Positions 33,899-42,652 of a DNA stretch of 64,000 bases are shown here, piece after piece (positions within the stretch are counted from its first letter, which is position 1; the number at the start of each line of letters is the position of its first letter). The DNA is from Tessaracoccus sp. MC1679 (lineage in GTDB: Bacteria; Actinomycetota; Actinomycetes; Propionibacteriales; Propionibacteriaceae). The position numbers and the translations under genes were made by a program. The notes beneath the pieces were generated by a model that saw only the letters and a program-made list of their open reading frames with translations, was not told where the DNA came from and did no database searches. The DNA is taken from positions 434,001 through 498,000 of the forward strand of contig NZ_JACJGB010000001.1 in the NCBI RefSeq assembly GCF_014164775.1, given 5' to 3'.

Positions 33899-35562
33899 CG
33901 ACGATGAGGATCACCGACACCAGCGACCTGTGGTGGAAGAGCGCAGTGGTCTACTGCCTGGACATCGAGACCTTCCTCGACTCCAACGGCGACGGGGTGG
34001 GAGACCTCGGCGGCCTCTCGCAACGCATCGACTACCTCGCCCAACTCGGCATCACCTGCCTGTGGCTGATGCCGTTCTACCCCTCACCGGACCGCGACGA
34101 CGGCTACGACGTCAAGGACTTCTACGGCGTCGACCCGCGGCTGGGCAACCACGGCGAGCTCGTCGAGGTGATCCGCACCGCCCACGACCGCGGCATCCGC
34201 GTGATCGCGGACCTCATCGTCAACCACACCTCGGACCAGCATCCCTGGTTCGTCGCGTCGCGGCGCAGCACCACCAACCCGTTCCGCGACTACTACGTGT
34301 GGCGCGACACCGACCCGGGGGACACCTCCGCCGAGGTGGTCTTCCCCGACGAGGAGGAGGGCATCTGGACGAATGACGATCGCACCGGCGAGTGGTACCT
34401 GCACCACTTCTACGCGCACCAGCCGGACCTCAACCTGGCCAACCCGGCCGTCATGGACGAAATCCTGCGCACCGTCGGCTTCTGGCTGGAGCTCGGGATC
34501 GACGGCTTCCGGGTGGACGCCGTCCCCTTCCTCATGCAGAACGCGGACAACACCGGCACCCAGACCATGGCGGTGGACCCTCACGACGTGATCAGGCAGC
34601 TCCGCGCCTTCATGCAGCGACGCAAGGGCCACGCGATGCTGCTGGGCGAGGTCAACGTCCCCCACGCGGAGCAGCGGAAGTTCTTCGGCGGCGACGCGGG
34701 CGACGAGCTGCAGATGATGTTCGACTTCATCGCCATGCAGGCCACCTACCTGTCGATGGCGCGTGAGGACCCCCGCCCGCTGGTGAAGGCCCTGGAGACC
34801 CGCCCTCAGATCCACCCGACGTGCCAGTGGGCCACGTTCCTGCGCAACCACGACGAGCTGACGCTGGACAAGCTCACCGACTCCGAGCGCCAGGAGGTGT
34901 TCGACGCGTTCGGGCCGGAGCCGGAGATGCAGCTCTACGGGCGCGGGCTCAAGCGCCGCCTGCCGCCGATGCTGGGCGGCGACCCGCGCCGCGTGCGGAT
35001 GGCCTACAGCCTGATGTTCTCCCTCCCCGGTACACCCACGCTCTACTACGGCGAGGAGATCGGCATGGGCGAGGACCTCGAGGCGCCTGGCCGGATGGCG
35101 GTGCGCACCCCCATGCAGTGGGGGCCCGGCCGCAACGGTGACTTCTCGACGGCGGCCCCGGGCAAGCTGATCCAGCGGGTCGTGCCCGACGGATACGGGC
35201 CGAAGCACGTCAACTTCGCAGACCAGGAGCACGATCCGGACTCGCTGTGGGCGTTCCTGCGCACGCTGATCGGCGTGCGGCGCCGTCGGCCGGAGATGGG
35301 ATGGGGAGAGTTCTCGGTGATCCCGACCGAGGCTCGAGCGGTGTTGGCGCATCGGATGTCGCTGGAGGGGTCTGCGGCGGTCGCGGTGCACAACTTCTCG
35401 GCCGATCCGGTGTCGGTGTCGCTGCCGGATGTCCTCGGGGACGACGATGTGGTGGAGGACCTGCTCGACGGCGACGCGATGGTGGTGCACGACGGCGCCC
35501 TGTCGGTCACCCTGGAGGGGTACGGCTACCGCTGGTTCCGCGTGCGGCGCCCCCCTCTCTGA
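33895..35562 (+). CDS. GH13 alpha-glucosidase/trehalose synthase-like enzyme
   Basis: A 555-residue alpha-amylase-family enzyme with all four GH13 regions: DLIVNHTSD, GFRVDAVP (nucleophile Asp208), LLGEVN (acid/base Glu252) and RNHDEL (Asp320). Early NGDGVGDLGG and LWLMPFYPSP segments and the downstream TPMQW block resemble trehalose synthases and oligo-1,6-glucosidases. A C-terminal beta domain ends the protein; no maltokinase domain is attached. GTG 33895 gives a 4-nt overlap with the LLM gene and has AAGG close by; ATG 33904 is an alternative. Exact specificity (trehalose synthase, alpha-glucosidase) is unresolved. Confidence 0.87.
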   Translation: MTTMRITDTSDLWWKSAVVYCLDIETFLDSNGDGVGDLGGLSQRIDYLAQLGITCLWLMPFYPSPDRDDGYDVKDFYGVDPRLGNHGELVEVIRTAHDRGIRVIADLIVNHTSDQHPWFVASRRSTTNPFRDYYVWRDTDPGDTSAEVVFPDEEEGIWTNDDRTGEWYLHHFYAHQPDLNLANPAVMDEILRTVGFWLELGIDGFRVDAVPFLMQNADNTGTQTMAVDPHDVIRQLRAFMQRRKGHAMLLGEVNVPHAEQRKFFGGDAGDELQMMFDFIAMQATYLSMAREDPRPLVKALETRPQIHPTCQWATFLRNHDELTLDKLTDSERQEVFDAFGPEPEMQLYGRGLKRRLPPMLGGDPRRVRMAYSLMFSLPGTPTLYYGEEIGMGEDLEAPGRMAVRTPMQWGPGRNGDFSTAAPGKLIQRVVPDGYGPKHVNFADQEHDPDSLWAFLRTLIGVRRRRPEMGWGEFSVIPTEARAVLAHRMSLEGSAAVAVHNFSADPVSVSLPDVLGDDDVVEDLLDGDAMVVHDGALSVTLEGYGYRWFRVRRPPL

Positions 35563-35595
35563 GGAGCCCCGCACGCGCCTGCAGCGGGTCGGCCC

Positions 35596-36390
35596 TCAGA
35601 GAAGGCCGGGGAACCAGCGGGCAAGCTCGTCGACCGTGCCGAGGTCCGCGAAGTTGCCCGTGACGGCGTCCGCGGACTCCTTGACCACGTCCGGAGCGTC
35701 ACCCATCGCCACGCCGCGACCCGCCCATTCCAGCATCTCGATGTCGTTGCGGCCGTCCCCGATGGCCAACACGTCAGCCGGGGCGATGCCCAGCTCGTCG
35801 CACACGATCTGCAGCCCGTGGGCCTTGTCCACGCCCTTCGGGGCGATGTCCAGCCACGCCGACCAGCCGATGAAGTAGGCCACCTCGTGCAGCCCGAGCT
35901 GGCTGACCATGCCGTTGAACACCTCCTCGGAGCTGTGGGGGTCGCGCACGATGACGCGCGACACCTCCCGCGACGCCAGCTCCTCGATGCTCTCGATCGC
36001 CACGTCCCCCTGCAGCTCGCCGTCGGGGAACGGGCGGTTGACCCGCCAGTGCAGCCCGTCCTGGACGGCGATACAGGCACTGGGTGCCAGCTCCGCGACC
36101 CTGTGGACCGTCTCGCGGGGGTCGAAGCGCGTCTCGTGGCGCACCTCGAAGGGCGGGTGGGTGACCACCATGGCGCCGTTGGACGTCACCGCCCAGCCGG
36201 GCGGGAGGTCCAGGTGGGTGTGGATGATCTCGGTGGAGATCCAGGACCGACCCGTCGACAGGACCACCGGCACGCCGGCGTCAACCACCCTGCGTACGGC
36301 GGCCCGCACCTCCGGCGGCATGTCGCCGAACGGGTCGACGAGCGTGCCGTCGATGTCGAGCGCCACCAGTTGGGGGCTGAACTGCGTCAA
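35596..36390 (-). CDS. HAD-superfamily Cof-type phosphatase
   Basis: A 264-residue Cof-like hydrolase. Motif I is ALDIDGTLVD (Asp nucleophile at residue 13 region), motif II VVLSTGR, and motif III/IV KAHGLQ with AIGDGRNDIEML. A C2-type cap lies between motifs II and III. Such enzymes dephosphorylate sugar phosphates or flavin/pyridoxal phosphates; the substrate is not predictable. TTG 36390 is preceded by AGAGGT. It is 99 nt downstream of serS on the same strand and convergent with the GH13 gene (33 nt). Confidence 0.87.
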   Translation of the reverse strand: MTQFSPQLVALDIDGTLVDPFGDMPPEVRAAVRRVVDAGVPVVLSTGRSWISTEIIHTHLDLPPGWAVTSNGAMVVTHPPFEVRHETRFDPRETVHRVAELAPSACIAVQDGLHWRVNRPFPDGELQGDVAIESIEELASREVSRVIVRDPHSSEEVFNGMVSQLGLHEVAYFIGWSAWLDIAPKGVDKAHGLQIVCDELGIAPADVLAIGDGRNDIEMLEWAGRGVAMGDAPDVVKESADAVTGNFADLGTVDELARWFPGLL

Positions 36391-36489
36391 CGCGTTACCT
36401 CTCTTGTCTGGCTCCGGCGGGCCGGGCGTCCCGTGAGCCTGCCAGATCCGCGTGAACGGCCGGTGACCTCCGGCCGAACGACGGGTGAG

Positions 36490-37764
36490 CTAAGCCGGCG
36501 GGACCAGCGCTTCACGGCCGCCCAGGTAGGGGCGCAGCGCCTCGGGGACGCGCACCGAGCCGTCGGCCTGCTGGTGGTTCTCCAGCAGCATGATGATGAT
36601 GCGGGTCATCGCACACAGCGTGCCGTTGAGGGTGGCGACGGGGCGCACGCCGTCGCCGAACCGCCCACGGATCCCGAGACGCCGGGCCTGGAATTCGGTG
36701 CAGTTGGACGTGGAGGTGACCTCCCGGTAGCGCTGCTGCGTGGGCAGCCAGGCGTAGCAGTCGAACTTGCGGGCCGCCGACAGGCCGAGATCCCCCGAGG
36801 CCACGTCGAGCACCTGGAACGGCACCTCCAGCAGGTTGAGGAAATCCTTCTCGAAGCCGAGCAGCTTCTGGTGCCACTCCTCCGCATCCGCCGGATCACA
36901 GTGGACGAACATCTCCACCTTGTCGAACCAGTGCACGCGGAAGATGCCGCGCGTGTCCTTGCCGTAGGAGCCGGCCTCGCGGCGGAAGCACGGCGAGTAC
37001 GCGACGTACTGCCGGGGCAGGGTAGCGCCGTCGAGGATCTCGCCCGAGTGATAGGCGGCCAGCGCAACCTCGGAGGTGCCGACGAGGTAGAGGTCGTCGG
37101 CGGGAAGATGGTAGACGTCCTGGGCCGCCTGGCCCAGGAAGCCGGTGCCCTCCATGGCCGACGGCTTCACCAGCGCCGGCGGGATCATGGCCGTGAAGCC
37201 CCACTCCGCCGCCTTCGTCATGGCGAGATTCAGCAGCGCCAGCTCCAGCTGCGCACCGATGCCGGTGAGCACGTAGAACCGCGACCCGGAGATCTTCGTG
37301 CCGCGCTCCATGTCGATGGCGCCCAGGAGCTCACCGATCTCCAGGTGGTCCTTCGGTTCGAAGCCCTCAGCGGCGAAGTCCCGCGGCGTGCCGACGGTCT
37401 CCAGCACCACGCCCTCGTCCTCGCCACCCTCGGGGACGCCGTCGAGGACGAGGTTGCCGAGCTGCTTCATCAGGGTGGTGAAGTGGGCCTCCGTGGTGTC
37501 GACGGAGGCCTGGGCCGCCTTCACGTCCGCCGCCAGCTGCCCGGTGCGTTGAAGCAGGGCCGCTCGCTCCTCGCCCTTCGCCTTGGCCACCTCCTTGCCG
37601 AGGCCCTTCTGCTCGGCGCGCAGGGTCTCGTAGGCGAGGATGGTGGAGCGGCGGGCCTCGTCGGCTGCGATCAGGTCATCGACGAGCTCGACCGAGGCGC
37701 CGCGCGCGGCCTGGGAGCGTCGGATGCGGTCTGGATCCGTGCGGAGCCACTTGGGATCGATCAT
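36490..37764 (-). CDS. serS: Seryl-tRNA synthetase
   Basis: A 424-residue class II aminoacyl-tRNA synthetase, normal length. The N-terminal coiled-coil arm (residues ~30-100, [20 protein letters not shown] region) is followed by [36 protein letters not shown] (motif 2 core FRREAG, RVHWF) and motif 3 in [11 protein letters not shown]. It charges tRNA-Ser. ATG 37764 is chosen because the domain starts [11 protein letters not shown] and TAAGGT lies 7 nt upstream (leaderless layout); upstream open frame is unrelated. Confidence 0.95.
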   Translation of the reverse strand: MIDPKWLRTDPDRIRRSQAARGASVELVDDLIAADEARRSTILAYETLRAEQKGLGKEVAKAKGEERAALLQRTGQLAADVKAAQASVDTTEAHFTTLMKQLGNLVLDGVPEGGEDEGVVLETVGTPRDFAAEGFEPKDHLEIGELLGAIDMERGTKISGSRFYVLTGIGAQLELALLNLAMTKAAEWGFTAMIPPALVKPSAMEGTGFLGQAAQDVYHLPADDLYLVGTSEVALAAYHSGEILDGATLPRQYVAYSPCFRREAGSYGKDTRGIFRVHWFDKVEMFVHCDPADAEEWHQKLLGFEKDFLNLLEVPFQVLDVASGDLGLSAARKFDCYAWLPTQQRYREVTSTSNCTEFQARRLGIRGRFGDGVRPVATLNGTLCAMTRIIIMLLENHQQADGSVRVPEALRPYLGGREALVPPA

Positions 37765-37777
37765 GGCCCCAACCTTA
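37762..37777 (-). promoter_or_regulatory. Leaderless -10 TAAGGT for serS
   Basis: On the minus strand TAAGGT (37777-37772) is followed by seven bases and ATG 37764. Confidence 0.5.
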
Positions 37778-37840
37778 CCGAGTTCGGCCCCCACCACCCG
37801 CCGGCCATTGCCCCTGCGGGGTGCGGAACTGGCGTGGGTG

Positions 37841-37934
37841 AGGGGGTTTGAGCAAATGGCAGGGTTCACGGCGAGGCCCACGCTCGGCCCCCGCAGGAGG
37901 GCCTCCGTGACCCCTGTCATTTGCTCAAACCCCT
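37841..37934. repeat. 94-bp imperfect palindrome between divergent genes
   Basis: The left arm 37841-37879 and right arm 37899-37934 are near-complementary over ~36-39 positions with few mismatches or indels; both contain TTTGAGCAAATG (direct or inverted). The central loop is 19 nt. It lies between the serS and MFS promoters, is AT-richer than its surroundings, and encodes nothing. It may be a REP/MITE-like mobile palindrome, a bidirectional transcription barrier, or a structured RNA. Confidence 0.85.
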
Positions 37935-37968
37935 CAACCCCGGCCCCGGCCCCAGGCCCCGGGTCGCA

Positions 37969-37983
37969 TAGGGTGGGTGGGTG
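37969..37983 (+). promoter_or_regulatory. Leaderless -10 TAGGGT for the MFS gene
   Basis: TAGGGT at 37969-37974, six bases (GGGTGG), GTG 37981. Confidence 0.5.
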
Positions 37984-39186
37984 AAGGACGGGCAGGCGAC
38001 GGGGCGACGGGAACCGATCTCCGCCGAGATCTGGGTGCTGGTCGCCGCCGCGATGATCATCGCGCTCGGCTTCGGCATCGTCGCCCCCATCCTCCCCCAG
38101 TTCGCCCGCTCCTTCGACGTCGGGCTGATGGCCGCGTCGTCGATCGTGTCGGTCTTCGCCCTCGTCAGGCTGCTGTTCGCCCCGGCCGGCGGCGCCCTGG
38201 TCAACAAGCTCGGGGAGCGTCGGGTCTACATCGTCGGCCTGCTCGTCGTGGGGACCTCCAGCGTGCTCAGCGGGCTGGCCACCAACTTCTGGTGGCTACT
38301 GGTGTTCCGGGGCATCGGCGGCATGGGCTCGGTGATGTTCACCGTCTCGGCGATGGCGCTGCTGGTGCGGTTGTCTCCCCCCGCCCAGCGCGGGCACACG
38401 TCGTCCCTCTACGGCACCGCATTCCTGCTCGGCAGCATCTTCGGCCCCATCCTGGGCTCCGCCATGCAAGGCCTGGGGCTGCGGATCCCGTTCTTCATCT
38501 ACGCCGGTGCGGTGTTCACCGCGGCCGCGGTGGTGGTGGTGTTCCTGCGCGGCGGCACCGGAGGCCGCCCCGTCGACGGGGAAGCCCGCGACACCCTCTC
38601 CCTCGCGGAGGCCATCGGGCTTCCCTACTACCGGGCGCTGCTGGTCACCGGCTTCGCGCACGGCTGGTCCAACTTCGGGGTGCGGATCGCGCTGCTGCCG
38701 CTGATGGCCGCGGCCATCCCCACCATCGGCACCCAGGCCGCCGGGATCGCGCTCACCCTCTTCGCGCTCGGCAACGCCGTCACCCAGCAGGCCACCGGCC
38801 GCCTGGTGGACCGGGTTGGGCGCCGGCCCTTCCTGGTGGTGGGCCTCGCCGTGTCCGCGCTGGCCACGGTCTTCTTCGGCTGGGTGGACAACCTGTGGAT
38901 CTTCCTCGCCCTCTCAGCGCTGGCCGGGGCCGGGGCCGCGTTCATCGCGCCCGCCTCGCAAGCCCTGATGGCGGACATCATCGGCTCCAACCGCAGCGGT
39001 GGCCAGGCCCTGTCGAGCTATTCGATGTCCATGGATCTCGGATCCATCGCCGGCACCTTGGTGGCCGGGGCCATCGCCGACGCCGTCGGCTTCGGCTGGG
39101 CCTTCGCCGTCACCGGCATCGTCATGGGCGCGGCCGTGCTGCCCTGGTTGTTCGTCCGCGGACGACCCTGGCGCGCCCGAACCTGA
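37981..39186 (+). CDS. MFS transporter
   Basis: A 401-residue major facilitator protein with about twelve membrane helices. [17 protein letters not shown] in helix 1, the loop 2-3 region ([14 protein letters not shown], motif A-like) and the repeat of motif A at [12 protein letters not shown] between helices 8 and 9 fit a drug:H+ antiporter-type exporter. Helix 5 has [14 protein letters not shown], the motif C-like antiporter signature. The substrate is unknown. GTG 37981 follows TAGGGT by 6 nt. It is 54 nt upstream of the PAP2-DAG kinase fusion. Confidence 0.87.
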   Translation: MKDGQATGRREPISAEIWVLVAAAMIIALGFGIVAPILPQFARSFDVGLMAASSIVSVFALVRLLFAPAGGALVNKLGERRVYIVGLLVVGTSSVLSGLATNFWWLLVFRGIGGMGSVMFTVSAMALLVRLSPPAQRGHTSSLYGTAFLLGSIFGPILGSAMQGLGLRIPFFIYAGAVFTAAAVVVVFLRGGTGGRPVDGEARDTLSLAEAIGLPYYRALLVTGFAHGWSNFGVRIALLPLMAAAIPTIGTQAAGIALTLFALGNAVTQQATGRLVDRVGRRPFLVVGLAVSALATVFFGWVDNLWIFLALSALAGAGAAFIAPASQALMADIIGSNRSGGQALSSYSMSMDLGSIAGTLVAGAIADAVGFGWAFAVTGIVMGAAVLPWLFVRGRPWRART

Positions 39187-39240
39187 CCGAGCCCACCGCA
39201 CCCCGCCCCCAGCCCGGCGCGCGGTGGAAGAATCGGACCC

Positions 39241-40785
39241 ATGATGCGACGGTCGCCGGTGACGGTCGCGGCGACACTGGCCTTCGGCGCCGCCTTCCTG
39301 CTGTGGACACTGCTGCTGCCCACCTTCGTCGACGACTTCTGGCCGCACTCCCCCGTCTCCGACCGTTCGGTGGTGGGACAGGCCGCTGCCGCGGTGGCGT
39401 TCATCACGGCGCCCACCCTCGTCTACCCCGCCCTGCTCGTCACCTCCTGGTGGGCGTCCCGGCGACGATTCCTCGCCATCGCCCGGGCGATCCTCATCGC
39501 GGTGGTGCTGGCCGTCGCCGGCACGGCACTGCTCAAGCTCACCATCGGCCGCGACCGTCCGGACAGCCCCTGGGACTACCTGGTCAGCAGCGACCCCCTG
39601 AGCTACCCGTCGGCGCACACCGTCGCCATCACTGTCGCGGCGATGCTCCTGGGCATCCTCACCACCATCACGCGGCGGCCGCGGCGGGTCGTACTGGCTG
39701 CCCGCGCGGTGGGCGCCGCGACGGTCCTGGTGGTGGCGGCGGACCGGCTGCTCCTCGGCGCCCACTTCGTCACCGACGTAGTGGGCGGATTCCTGTTCGG
39801 CGGCTTCGTCGCCTCCCTGGCATGCCTGATCGCGGACGTACACATGCTTCCCGTGCCTCCCGCCCACACAGGGCCAGGCCGTCTGGTCGTGGTGTACAAC
39901 CCGACGAAGGTGCGCGACCTCGCCGTCCTGCACCGCCTCGTCGGGCACGAGACGGAAGTGCACGGCTGGGAGCCGCCGATCTGGTTGGCCACCACCGAGC
40001 ACGATCCCGGTGGGGGCATGGCGCGGGCCGCGCTGGAATCGGAGGCGGACCTGGTGCTCGTCGTCGGTGGCGACGGCACCGTCCGTGAGGTGTGCGCCGC
40101 GCTGGCAGGCAGCGCAGTGCCCGTGGCCATCCTCCCCTCCGGCACCGGCAACCTGCTCGCCCGCAACCTGGGCGTGCCGCGCGACGCGGGACGGGCGATC
40201 GCGCTGGCGCTCACGGGCGAGGCGCAGGACATGGACCTGATGCGCTACGAGGACCTCGACGGCGGGGTCGCGGGTGTCGCGGCGGTGATGGTGGGGCTCG
40301 GCGCGGATGCCGCCGTCCTCCACGACACCGACGAGGCCCTCAAGCGCGCGCTGGGACCCGCGGCCTACGTGTGGGCGGGGTTCGGTCACATCAGGGCACG
40401 GCCGGTGTCGCTGCGGCTCACCGTCGACGGTGGGGAACCCCTGGAGCGGGAGGCGTCACTGGTGGAGGTGGGCAACGTGGGCGACCTGTACCCGGGGGTG
40501 TCACTGATGCCCGCGGCGAGCGCGCACGACGGATCGCTGGAGGTGCTGGTCGCGTCGCCGCGGACGGCAGGCGACGTGGCCCGGATGATCGGTGGGGTGC
40601 TCAGGCAGGCGTCGGAGGAGCCGCTCCTGGACCGTATCGACGCCCGGAGCGTCACGGCGGAGTACGCCGAGCCGGTGCTGTGCCAGGTGGACGGCGACGT
40701 GGTGGGGACGGTGCGGAGGATCCGCTTCGACGTTGTGCCGGCCGCGGTGCGGGTGGTCCTGCCGGCTGGCCCAACTCAGAAATAG
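39241..40785 (+). CDS. Bifunctional PAP2 phosphatase / diacylglycerol kinase-like protein
   Basis: A 514-residue fusion. Residues ~1-200 are membrane-embedded PAP2 with all three motifs: KLTIGRDRP, YPSAHT and DRLLLGAHFVTDVVGG. Residues ~215-505 are a cytoplasmic DAG/lipid kinase catalytic domain with VVYNPTKV, VVGGDGTVREV (near residue 275) and LPSGTGNLLARNLG. PAP2 enzymes remove phosphate from phosphatidate or undecaprenyl diphosphate, while the kinase domain phosphorylates DAG-like lipids, so the two activities could recycle a lipid carrier or balance phospholipids. Tandem ATGs at 39241 and 39244. A long hairpin starts at its stop codon. Confidence 0.9.
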   Translation: MMRRSPVTVAATLAFGAAFLLWTLLLPTFVDDFWPHSPVSDRSVVGQAAAAVAFITAPTLVYPALLVTSWWASRRRFLAIARAILIAVVLAVAGTALLKLTIGRDRPDSPWDYLVSSDPLSYPSAHTVAITVAAMLLGILTTITRRPRRVVLAARAVGAATVLVVAADRLLLGAHFVTDVVGGFLFGGFVASLACLIADVHMLPVPPAHTGPGRLVVVYNPTKVRDLAVLHRLVGHETEVHGWEPPIWLATTEHDPGGGMARAALESEADLVLVVGGDGTVREVCAALAGSAVPVAILPSGTGNLLARNLGVPRDAGRAIALALTGEAQDMDLMRYEDLDGGVAGVAAVMVGLGADAAVLHDTDEALKRALGPAAYVWAGFGHIRARPVSLRLTVDGGEPLEREASLVEVGNVGDLYPGVSLMPAASAHDGSLEVLVASPRTAGDVARMIGGVLRQASEEPLLDRIDARSVTAEYAEPVLCQVDGDVVGTVRRIRFDVVPAAVRVVLPAGPTQK

Positions 40786-40835
40786 CTAATTGTCAGGCTC
40801 AGAGTCGTAGTCGACACTCAGCATGACATTTAGCT
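40784..40835. terminator. Bidirectional hairpin terminator between convergent genes
   Basis: 24-nt arms (40784-40807 and 40812-40835) with a 4-nt loop TAGT pair at 20 of 24 positions. The outer part AGCTAA / TTTAGCT is AT-rich. It begins inside the stop codon of the PAP2-DAGK gene and faces the end of pheA, so it can stop transcription from both sides. Confidence 0.75.
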
Positions 40836-40867
40836 GGAAGGCCCCTCCCCCTGCTCAGCCGCGAGGG

Positions 40868-41767
40868 TCAGCCCAGGGTGCGGATCCACTTCGCGGCGGC
40901 GTCGAACTCCTCGTCGGTGAACCCGTGGCCGACGACGGGGCGGGCCCTATCCGCGCGCGGGTAGGACCCGAGGAAGTGCACCGTGGGGCAGACCCGGTGC
41001 AGGCCCTCCATCGCCTCCTCGACCCGCTTGTCGTGCAGGTGTCCCTCCACGTCGATCGAGAAGCAGTAGGAGCCGAGCGTCGTCTTCGTGGGACGCGACT
41101 CGATCCGGCTCAGGTTCACGCCGCGCACCGCGAACTGCTCCAGGATCTCCAGCAGGGCGCCCGCGTGGTCCTCGCGCATGTAGGCCACCAGAGTGGTCTT
41201 GTCCGCGCCGGTGCGCTCGGGGACCGGTCCCGCGACACCCACCTCGACGAACCGGGTCACCGCCCCGGGGTTGTCCTCGATCTGGTAGGCCAGTTCCTCC
41301 AGCCCGTACAGTTCCCCCGCGACCCTCGCGCACACCGCCGCGTCGTAGCGCGAGTCCGGGCGGGCCACCTCGGCGGCGGCGCCGGCGGTGGACCCGGCCT
41401 CGGTGATGTGTGCCTGGGGCACCATGAGGCCGAGCCAGTCGCGGCACTGGGCGGCAGCGTGGCCGTGGGTCAGCACCTGCTGGACCTCATCGAGCCGGGT
41501 GCCCGGCCGCACGTACAGCCCGAACTCGACGGGGATGACGATCTCGCCGCGGATCGCCAGCGGGGCGCCGGCGATCAGCTCATCGAGGGTGGCCGAGACC
41601 CCGCCCTCGACGGAGTTCTCGATGGGCACGACGGCGCCGCGCACGTGGCCTAGCCGCACCGCGTCGAGCGCCTCGCGGACGCTGGCGAACGCGAGCGCGT
41701 CATCGTCGGTGATGGTGCGCAACGCCTGATGGGTGAAGGTCCCCGCGGGGCCGAAGTATCCGAGCAC
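40868..41767 (-). CDS. pheA: Prephenate dehydratase
   Basis: A 299-residue monofunctional prephenate dehydratase that makes phenylpyruvate for phenylalanine. It has YFGPAGTFTHQAL at the N-terminus, PIENSVEGGV, NPGAVTRFVEVG with the catalytic T-R-F, and a C-terminal ACT domain (residues ~190-275) with GALLEIL and the phenylalanine-binding SRIESRP. No chorismate mutase domain is fused. GTG 41767 is 7 nt after TACCCT (leaderless layout). Allosteric inhibition by phenylalanine is expected from the ACT domain. Confidence 0.95.
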   Translation of the reverse strand: MLGYFGPAGTFTHQALRTITDDDALAFASVREALDAVRLGHVRGAVVPIENSVEGGVSATLDELIAGAPLAIRGEIVIPVEFGLYVRPGTRLDEVQQVLTHGHAAAQCRDWLGLMVPQAHITEAGSTAGAAAEVARPDSRYDAAVCARVAGELYGLEELAYQIEDNPGAVTRFVEVGVAGPVPERTGADKTTLVAYMREDHAGALLEILEQFAVRGVNLSRIESRPTKTTLGSYCFSIDVEGHLHDKRVEEAMEGLHRVCPTVHFLGSYPRADRARPVVGHGFTDEEFDAAAKWIRTLG

Positions 41768-41780
41768 GCCCCTCAGGGTA
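41765..41780 (-). promoter_or_regulatory. Possible leaderless -10 TACCCT for pheA
   Basis: Minus strand: TACCCT (41780-41775), seven bases GAGGGGC, GTG 41767. GAGGGG is too close to the start to act as a normal Shine-Dalgarno sequence. Confidence 0.4.
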
Positions 41781-41810
41781 GGCCATCGGCCGACGGCGAC
41801 GACGGAGCCG

Positions 41811-42623
41811 TCAGCGACCCTTGCGCGCCGTGGTCCTCGCCCTCGCGATGCAGTAGACGCCGTAGAGGATCAGACCCACCCCGATGGCGATGAGCACCAC
41901 CTGGCCGCCCGGGACGCCCGCGAGCGACTTCAGCGCGCCGTCGAGGCCGCCGGTGTCCGACGCATCCCGGGTGAAGACCGCCACCACGAACAGCACGCCG
42001 ACGATCACCACCGCGAGCCCCTTCGCCAGGTATCCGCCGATGCCCAGCGCCGTGAACCCCAGGCGGAACCGCGGAGGAAGCTCAACATCCTCGAGGAACG
42101 AGCGCGTGATGCCCTTGGCCATCATCGCCGCGCCGATCACGGCGATCACCACGCCGGCCAGCACCAGGAGCGCCGAGCCCCACCAACTCTGCAGCAACTC
42201 GGCGCTGAGCGACTCGGTGGACTCCTCACCGTCTGCCGTGCCGCCCATGGCGTAGACCAGCGCCGCGGCGCCGACCACGGCGTACATCACCGCACGGCCG
42301 ACGCTCTTGGCCGCGTCCCGCTTCTCCCGAGTCACCTCACCGACGGCGACCGCCAGCGAGTACACGGCCAGGGCGAACAGCGCCCCGGCGACCAGCCACA
42401 GCGCGGCCGCGCCCATCGGGTTTGCCCTGATCGCCCGCATGGCGCCGGACTGGTCCGCGGATCCCCCGGCCCCCTGGGCGATCCCGATGGCGATGGCCCC
42501 GATGATGGCGTGCACGACGCCGTTGACGACGTGCCCTGCTCCGGCGACCCAGGCGGCGGCCGGATGGTGCTCGACGTCCTTGGCCTTGTCTTGGATGTCG
42601 CCGATGACTCCGCCGTCGCTCAT
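41811..42623 (-). CDS. DUF1206 family membrane protein
   Basis: A 270-residue integral membrane protein with six helices arranged as three two-helix repeats, the DUF1206 pattern. Repeats start around AGHVVNGVVHAIIGAIAIGI, VGRAVMYAVVGAAALVY and LGIGGYLAKGLAVVIVGVLF, each with a conserved G-x-x-x-(K/H/R)-G. The function of the family is not known. ATG 42623 is chosen because TACGAT lies exactly 6 nt upstream; an in-frame GTG 27 nt earlier has no support. It has a very acidic N-terminus (MSDGGVIGDIQDKAKDVE). Confidence 0.85.
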   Translation of the reverse strand: MSDGGVIGDIQDKAKDVEHHPAAAWVAGAGHVVNGVVHAIIGAIAIGIAQGAGGSADQSGAMRAIRANPMGAAALWLVAGALFALAVYSLAVAVGEVTREKRDAAKSVGRAVMYAVVGAAALVYAMGGTADGEESTESLSAELLQSWWGSALLVLAGVVIAVIGAAMMAKGITRSFLEDVELPPRFRLGFTALGIGGYLAKGLAVVIVGVLFVVAVFTRDASDTGGLDGALKSLAGVPGGQVVLIAIGVGLILYGVYCIARARTTARKGR

Positions 42624-42635
42624 CTCCTCATCGTA
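42621..42635 (-). promoter_or_regulatory. Leaderless -10 TACGAT for the DUF1206 gene
   Basis: Minus strand: TACGAT (42635-42630), six bases GAGGAG, ATG 42623. GAGGAG directly abuts the ATG, too close for a standard ribosome-binding site. Confidence 0.5.
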
Positions 42636-42652
42636 GGGCGCGGGGGACACGG

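Noticed and set aside
37841-37934. Simple intrinsic terminator of an adjacent gene
   Set aside because: It lies between two divergent genes, upstream of both, so there is no 3' end for it to terminate.
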